Source: Actinobacteria bacterium UBA5182
GTDB taxonomy: Bacteria > Actinomycetota > UBA4738
Direction: 5' to 3'
Assembly (NCBI GenBank): GCA_002413185.1
Contig: DHWM01000076.1
Location: 1-11,414, forward strand
Length of the DNA stretch: 11,414 nt
Numbering within the stretch: position 1 is the first letter of the stretch; the number at the start of each line of letters is the position of its first letter. Below the pieces are notes generated by a model. That model worked only from the letters and a program-made list of their open reading frames with translations. It ran no database searches and was not told the DNA's origin. The position numbers and the translations under genes are program-made. Shown piece after piece: positions 8,376 to 11,414 of this stretch.

Positions 8376-9229
8376 CACGTCCCGGACCCACCTCTGCCGG
8401 ACATCGGCGGCGGCCCCTGTCCGATCCGCTCACGGAGCCACTCCGGAGTGACCCGCTCGGCGGCGAGCTCCCACGTCACCTCGAGCCACCACGTGGCACC
8501 GGCCTCCCCCCAGGGTTCGACCATCGCCACAGCCGCGCCCGGGTCCTCGCCGGGCGTCGCGCCGTCCACCACGATGTCGAACGGCCCGCCGTTCGGTCGA
8601 TGCTGTCGAACGAAGTCCGAAATCTCCCGGATGTCGTGCGGCGTGTACAGGCGTTGCCTCCCGCGCTCGTCCAGAGCGTTCGGCAGCAGACCGTCGAATC
8701 GAAGCGCACGCCGCATCGACCGCGGCCGAGGCCACGCCCCCACCACCCAGATCGGGATCCGGGGCTGCTGGATGGGGGGAGGGGGAACGTGGAACGACAG
8801 TTCCCGAATCCGGTAGTGGGCGCCTTCATAGGCGAACGGCTGGCCTCGCCACAGCCCCGTGACGACGTCCAGTCCCTCGTCGAGGAGCTCGGCCCGGGTC
8901 GCGCGGTCGGTGACCTCTCCGAACTCCTCGTACCCGGTGTCGGGTGCGCCCAGGCCGACGGAGAGGATGACCCGGCCCCCCGAGAGGTTGTCGAGGGTGG
9001 CGGCCTGGGCGGCCACTCGCCACGGTCGCATGGGTGGAAGGGGCGTCAGCATGGTTCCCAGCCGGATGCGCTCCGTGACCATCGCCGCAGCGCTCAGCGA
9101 GACCCATGCGTCGATCCCCCACACCCATTCCGCCACGAAGAACCCGTCCCAGCCCGCCGCCTCCCCCTGGCGGGCGCATTCCGAGGCGAACCGGGCGTCG
9201 CCGAACGGCAGGACGAACCCGAACCTCAT
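8375..9229 (-). CDS. LLM-class (luciferase-like) flavin- or F420-dependent oxidoreductase
   Basis: A 284-residue protein of the bacterial luciferase-like superfamily, a TIM-barrel fold using FMN or, commonly in actinobacteria, coenzyme F420. Seen are the first strand MRFGFVLPFG, RIRLGTMLTPLPPMRPWRVA (55-74) and the well-conserved ATLDNLSGGRVILSVGLGAP (77-96), then RATRAELLDEGLDVVTGLWRG (109-129), and AHYRIRELSFHVPPPPIQQPRIPIWVVG around 137-164. Length is somewhat short for the family, and the C-terminal part ends in a Pro/Gly/Ser-rich tail. The substrate cannot be inferred. Its ATG overlaps the stop codon of pth (ATGA), implying translational coupling, yet I know of no functional link to peptidyl-tRNA hydrolase; it appears to be a lineage-specific insertion into the conserved pth-mfd neighbourhood. 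Confidence 0.9.
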   Translation of the reverse strand: MRFGFVLPFGDARFASECARQGEAAGWDGFFVAEWVWGIDAWVSLSAAAMVTERIRLGTMLTPLPPMRPWRVAAQAATLDNLSGGRVILSVGLGAPDTGYEEFGEVTDRATRAELLDEGLDVVTGLWRGQPFAYEGAHYRIRELSFHVPPPPIQQPRIPIWVVGAWPRPRSMRRALRFDGLLPNALDERGRQRLYTPHDIREISDFVRQHRPNGGPFDIVVDGATPGEDPGAAVAMVEPWGEAGATWWLEVTWELAAERVTPEWLRERIGQGPPPMSGRGGSGT

Positions 9230-9816
9230 CGCGGGGCGGGCCCGCCCCGGTTGAAGCGGTCCTGAGCTCGTCCAAGCCCCTCTGCCAGCAGCGTCACCAC
9301 GGCGTCGGCGGCGTCTTCGATCAGCACGTCGACTTCCTCGAGCTCCCTCTTGGCGAAGGGCTCCAGCACGAATTCGACCGGATCCCTACGGCCGGGCGGA
9401 CGCCCCACGCCCAGCCGGACACGGTAGAAGCCGGGCCCCCGGAACCCTTCGACCAGCGAATCGAGGCCGTGGTGGCCGGCCGTGCTTCCCCCTCGCTTGA
9501 TCCGCAGCGCCCCGAACGCGAGGTCGATCTCATCGTGGACGGCCACCACCCGCTCGACCGGGATCCCACGCCTGCGGGCAACGGAGGCGATGGGCGGTCC
9601 GCTCTCGTTCATGAACGCGAGGGGTCCGGTCAGCACCACCGGAACGCCCTCGGCCCGAGCTTCGGCCGCGATGATCGGGACGAACCGGACCTTCTTCAGG
9701 CGGACGCCCAGCCGTGCGCACAACCGCTCGACGACCATGAGGCCCACGTTGTGGCGGGTGCGTGCGAACCGCTCGCCGGGGTTGCCCAGTCCTGCCACCA
9801 GCCAGGGCTCAGCCAT
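9226..9816 (-). CDS. pth: Peptidyl-tRNA hydrolase
   Basis: A 196-residue bacterial Pth, normal length. It cleaves the ester bond of peptidyl-tRNAs released from stalled ribosomes and recycles the tRNA. Active-site landmarks match E. coli Pth: GLGNPG with Asn12 (Asn10), TRHNVG with catalytic His22 (His20), FMNESG with Asn70 (Asn68), VHDEIDL with Asp95 (Asp93), and GGSTAGHHGLDSL with His115 (His113). The next residue, Asn114 in E. coli, is His116 here, a notable substitution. A GAGGAGAGG Shine-Dalgarno lies eight bases before the ATG. The gene follows rplY after 45 bases, an arrangement conserved in Gram-positive bacteria, and overlaps the downstream oxidoreductase gene by four bases. Confidence 0.97.
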   Translation of the reverse strand: MAEPWLVAGLGNPGERFARTRHNVGLMVVERLCARLGVRLKKVRFVPIIAAEARAEGVPVVLTGPLAFMNESGPPIASVARRRGIPVERVVAVHDEIDLAFGALRIKRGGSTAGHHGLDSLVEGFRGPGFYRVRLGVGRPPGRRDPVEFVLEPFAKRELEEVDVLIEDAADAVVTLLAEGLGRAQDRFNRGGPAPR

Positions 9817-9861
9817 CGCCGGTGCCTCTCCTCAAGCGTCCGACGTCAGGATGGTCGCGGG

Positions 9862-10554
9862 CTACTCCGAGCCGCCCTGGCCCTCGCGCTGATCCTGGCC
9901 CTCGGCGTGCTGGGCTGCCTCCTCGCCGGTGGCACCTTCCGCGCCAGTCTCGGCTTCGGCGCCCTCGACTGCCTCCTCGACCTCCTCCTCGACCAGCAGG
10001 ACCTGCGGTGTGACCACGGAAACGACCGTCTCATCGGTCGGGGTCAGGACCGTCAGCTTCGGATCGATCCGGAGGTCTTCGACCCGCAGCGAGTCCCCGA
10101 TGCCGAGGCGGCTGATGTCTGCCTCGATCGACCCCGGGACATCCTGAGGGAAGCACTCCATGTGCAGAGTCCACAGGTGGTGCTCGATGACGCCGCCTTC
10201 CTTCACGCCATGCGACTCGCCCACCAGGTGGATGGGAACTTCGACGCTGATCTTCTCGTCGCGGGCGATCCGGAGGAAGTCGACGTGCAGGAACCGCCCG
10301 CGGAGATGGTCTCGCTGGATCTCACGCGGCATCGCCAGGAAGTGGTCTCCGTCGACGCGGAGGTCGATCAGGACGTTCATGCCGGCCTCGGTGTGGAGCA
10401 GATGAAACAGCTCCTTCGAGTCGACGCTCACGTGCAAGGGGTCCGAGCCGTGTCCGTACACCACGGCAGGGACTCGGCCCGCCATCCTGATCCGCCGGGC
10501 GAATCCCTTTCCGGCGCCTTCGCGCAGTTCCGCCTTCAGCTTCTGTTCGGCCAT
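9862..10554 (-). CDS. rplY: 50S ribosomal protein L25, general stress protein CTC type
   Basis: A 230-residue L25 of the long CTC/TL5 type, which binds 5S rRNA in the large ribosomal subunit. The N-terminal L25 domain (about 1-93) contains ARRIRMAGRVPAVVYGHG (19-36) and the conserved REIQRDHLRGRFLHVDFLRI (77-96). The C-terminal beta-rich TL5 domain follows (about 100-185). The last 45 residues are a low-complexity acidic tail rich in Glu, Ala, Gly and Gln, common in actinobacterial L25 proteins. GGAGG lies about eight bases before the ATG. The upstream 122-base gap holds a TACAAT box and three copies of an octamer, so the gene probably starts its own transcript, continuing into pth and the oxidoreductase gene, besides possible read-through from prs. 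Confidence 0.97.
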   Translation of the reverse strand: MAEQKLKAELREGAGKGFARRIRMAGRVPAVVYGHGSDPLHVSVDSKELFHLLHTEAGMNVLIDLRVDGDHFLAMPREIQRDHLRGRFLHVDFLRIARDEKISVEVPIHLVGESHGVKEGGVIEHHLWTLHMECFPQDVPGSIEADISRLGIGDSLRVEDLRIDPKLTVLTPTDETVVSVVTPQVLLVEEEVEEAVEGAEAETGAEGATGEEAAQHAEGQDQREGQGGSE

Positions 10555-10569
10555 GGACCCCTCCGAGAT

Positions 10570-10613
10570 CGATCCGAGCGCGCGCGATCCGACAGCCGAA
10601 TCCGACGATCCGA
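10570..10613. repeat. Three direct copies of CGATCCGA in the rplY leader
   Basis: CGATCCGA occurs at 10570-10577, 10585-10592 and 10606-10613, and a related AATCCGA at 10599-10605, all between the predicted promoter and the start of rplY. They could be binding sites, an element of RNA structure or chance in skewed sequence. Confidence 0.55.
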
Positions 10614-10625
10614 ACGGCGACCCTC

Positions 10626-10631
10626 ATTGTA
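10626..10631 (-). promoter_or_regulatory. Probable -10 box (TACAAT) of rplY
   Basis: CGGTACAAT on the minus strand, the same nine bases as before mfd. Transcription would start near 10619, with a leader of about 65 bases. No TTGACA-like -35 is visible 16-18 bases upstream. Confidence 0.5.
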
Positions 10632-10676
10632 CCGAGCGGCGACCGGAGCAGCCGCGTCGGGAGAGACCGGCTTCGC

Positions 10677-11162
10677 TCAGTAGTAGGCCCGCCGGACGGC
10701 TCGGCGTCTCCGCACGACGAGCACCGCCACGACCACGACAATCAGGATGAGCGCGCCGATCGCCGCGACCAACTTCTTCGAGATTCCGGTCCCGAGGGTC
10801 GAGCGGGCCTGGGCCAGGTACGGATCCACGGGAGCCGGGCTGCCGCACCGGTTCAACGCGTAGGTCCCGTCCGGCTGGCGCTTCACCGTGAACACGTCCC
10901 TGGCTCCCACCAGGCTTTGAGATGGCGCCGCGGTCAGCAGGACCATCTGGCTTCCGGTGACGGCGGGACCCTTCAGGACCTTGTGCACGCCCACAGTGAT
11001 ACGCGTTCCGGATATCCCATCCACGCTCCCCACCCACACGGAGTCGGCCTGCCGAACCTGCTCCGCGAAGGCCCCCGGGTATGGACACGCGGCCGAGGCC
11101 GGTGCGCCAAGCGCGCCCAGCAGGGGGACCGTCAGTCCGAACATCAGCAGCACACGTTTCAT
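10677..11162 (-). CDS. Secreted, C-terminally membrane-anchored protein with a TIMP/NTR-like domain
   Basis: A 161-residue exported protein of unproven function. Residues 1-25 are a signal peptide ending in ASAA; cleavage before Cys26 would place a cysteine at the mature N-terminus. The external part has the pattern of the TIMP/netrin-like OB fold: an N-terminal Cys, then QADSVWVGSVDGI (38-50), VGVHKVLKGP (57-66), GSQMVLLTA (70-78), and a second cysteine in DGTYALNRCGSPAP (98-111), which could pair with Cys26. A single membrane helix spans 131-150, followed by RRRRAVRR and a short cytoplasmic end, so the domain should sit outside the cell. GAAGGAG lies four bases before the ATG. The gene lies between prs and rplY; in Mycobacterium an unrelated-looking lipoprotein gene (lpqT) occupies that place. 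The TIMP-like assignment rests on pattern only. Confidence 0.75.
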   Translation of the reverse strand: MKRVLLMFGLTVPLLGALGAPASAACPYPGAFAEQVRQADSVWVGSVDGISGTRITVGVHKVLKGPAVTGSQMVLLTAAPSQSLVGARDVFTVKRQPDGTYALNRCGSPAPVDPYLAQARSTLGTGISKKLVAAIGALILIVVVVAVLVVRRRRAVRRAYY

Positions 11163-11172
11163 CCGACTCCTT

Positions 11173-11202
11173 CGTATTCGTCGTGAGAGGTCGACGTATT
11201 CG
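11173..11202. repeat. Two direct copies of CGTATTCG, 22 bases apart
   Basis: CGTATTCG occurs at 11173-11180 and 11195-11202 in the 48-base gap between prs and the TIMP-like gene, about two helical turns apart. This would suit a protein bound on one DNA face. It may be chance. Confidence 0.4.
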
Positions 11203-11210
11203 GCGGCCGC

Positions 11211-11414
11211 CTACGGTTGGTTCTCGCCGTGGAAGATCTCCGACACCGACTCGTCCTCGAACACCGCCAGCAGCGCCGAGGCGATGATGGGGGCGATCGA
11301 CAGGACGGTGAGCCTGTCGCCCAGGACCTGGGCCTTCTCCTCCGGGATGGGCATCGTGTTCGTCACGACGAGCTCCTTGATCGAGGACTCGGCCAGGTTC
11401 TGAACGGCCTTGCC
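11211..11414 (-). CDS. prs: Ribose-phosphate pyrophosphokinase, C-terminal part (gene runs off the right edge)
   Basis: The last 67 residues of PRPP synthetase, which makes phosphoribosyl pyrophosphate from ribose 5-phosphate and ATP for nucleotide, His and Trp synthesis. The fragment shows the family's C-terminal pattern: IKELVVTNTMPIP, a basic/hydrophobic LTVLSIAPIIASALLAVF, and the terminal ESVSEIF. It ends in TAG. The catalytic and PRPP-binding loops lie outside the window. Position upstream of rplY and pth matches the conserved glmU-prs-rplY-pth order, so glmU may lie just beyond the right edge. Confidence 0.93.
   Translation of the reverse strand, partial: GKAVQNLAESSIKELVVTNTMPIPEEKAQVLGDRLTVLSIAPIIASALLAVFEDESVSEIFHGENQP

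Noticed and set aside
4381..8451. Plus-strand open frame of 1356 codons opposite mfd
   Set aside because: It is fully antisense to an intact, motif-complete mfd. Its translation is low-complexity (Arg, Gly, His, Leu, Gln), matches no family I know, and such frames arise readily opposite GC-rich genes.
9106..10683. Plus-strand open frame of 525 codons opposite pth and rplY
   Set aside because: Antisense to two well-recognised genes and compositionally biased; no domain visible.
11202..11211. GGCGGCCGCC palindrome after prs
   Set aside because: A 10-base palindrome without a loop is expected now and then in GC-rich DNA and makes no useful hairpin.

Overview
The window is a compact, high-GC stretch in which every gene I can support lies on the minus strand; transcription runs from right to left. 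No gap between genes exceeds 193 bases, so there is no gene-free region over 300 bases. High GC, GTG starts, TANNNT-type -10 boxes close to start codons, a mycobacterial-type LexA box and the gene order all point to an actinobacterium (Actinomycetota). I cannot name a lower rank. I see no transposase, integrase, phage gene, tRNA, rRNA or CRISPR array.

Layout in transcription order (right to left): prs (3' end only), a secreted and C-terminally anchored TIMP/NTR-like protein, rplY (ribosomal protein L25, CTC type), pth (peptidyl-tRNA hydrolase), an LLM-class luciferase-like oxidoreductase, mfd (transcription-repair coupling factor), a short SurA/PrsA-N-like probable lipoprotein, mazG, eno (enolase), a FtsB/DivIC-type division protein, a YihY/BrkB-family membrane protein, and the 5' end of a UvrD/PcrA-type helicase gene.

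Most of this is the old Gram-positive housekeeping cluster glmU-prs-rplY-pth-mfd-(SurA/lipoprotein)-mazG-eno-divIC, also known from Mycobacterium (around Rv1014c-Rv1024) and partly from Bacillus (gcaD-prs-ctc-spoVC-mfd-...-yabN-...-divIC). The genes serve nucleotide supply and hygiene (prs, mazG), translation (rplY, pth), repair (mfd, the helicase), glycolysis (eno) and division (ftsB). Lineage-specific parts are the TIMP-like protein, the oxidoreductase coupled to pth, and the YihY protein with an added tail.

Regulatory signals: a perfect LexA/SOS palindrome over the presumed helicase promoter; TACAAT -10-like boxes before rplY, mfd and eno; a TATAAT box placed to give a leaderless message for the SurA-like gene; and two perfect inverted repeats between the oxidoreductase and mfd genes. 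ATGA start/stop overlaps couple pth to the oxidoreductase gene and eno to ftsB. I found no convincing new multi-gene system; the interesting points are local ones.
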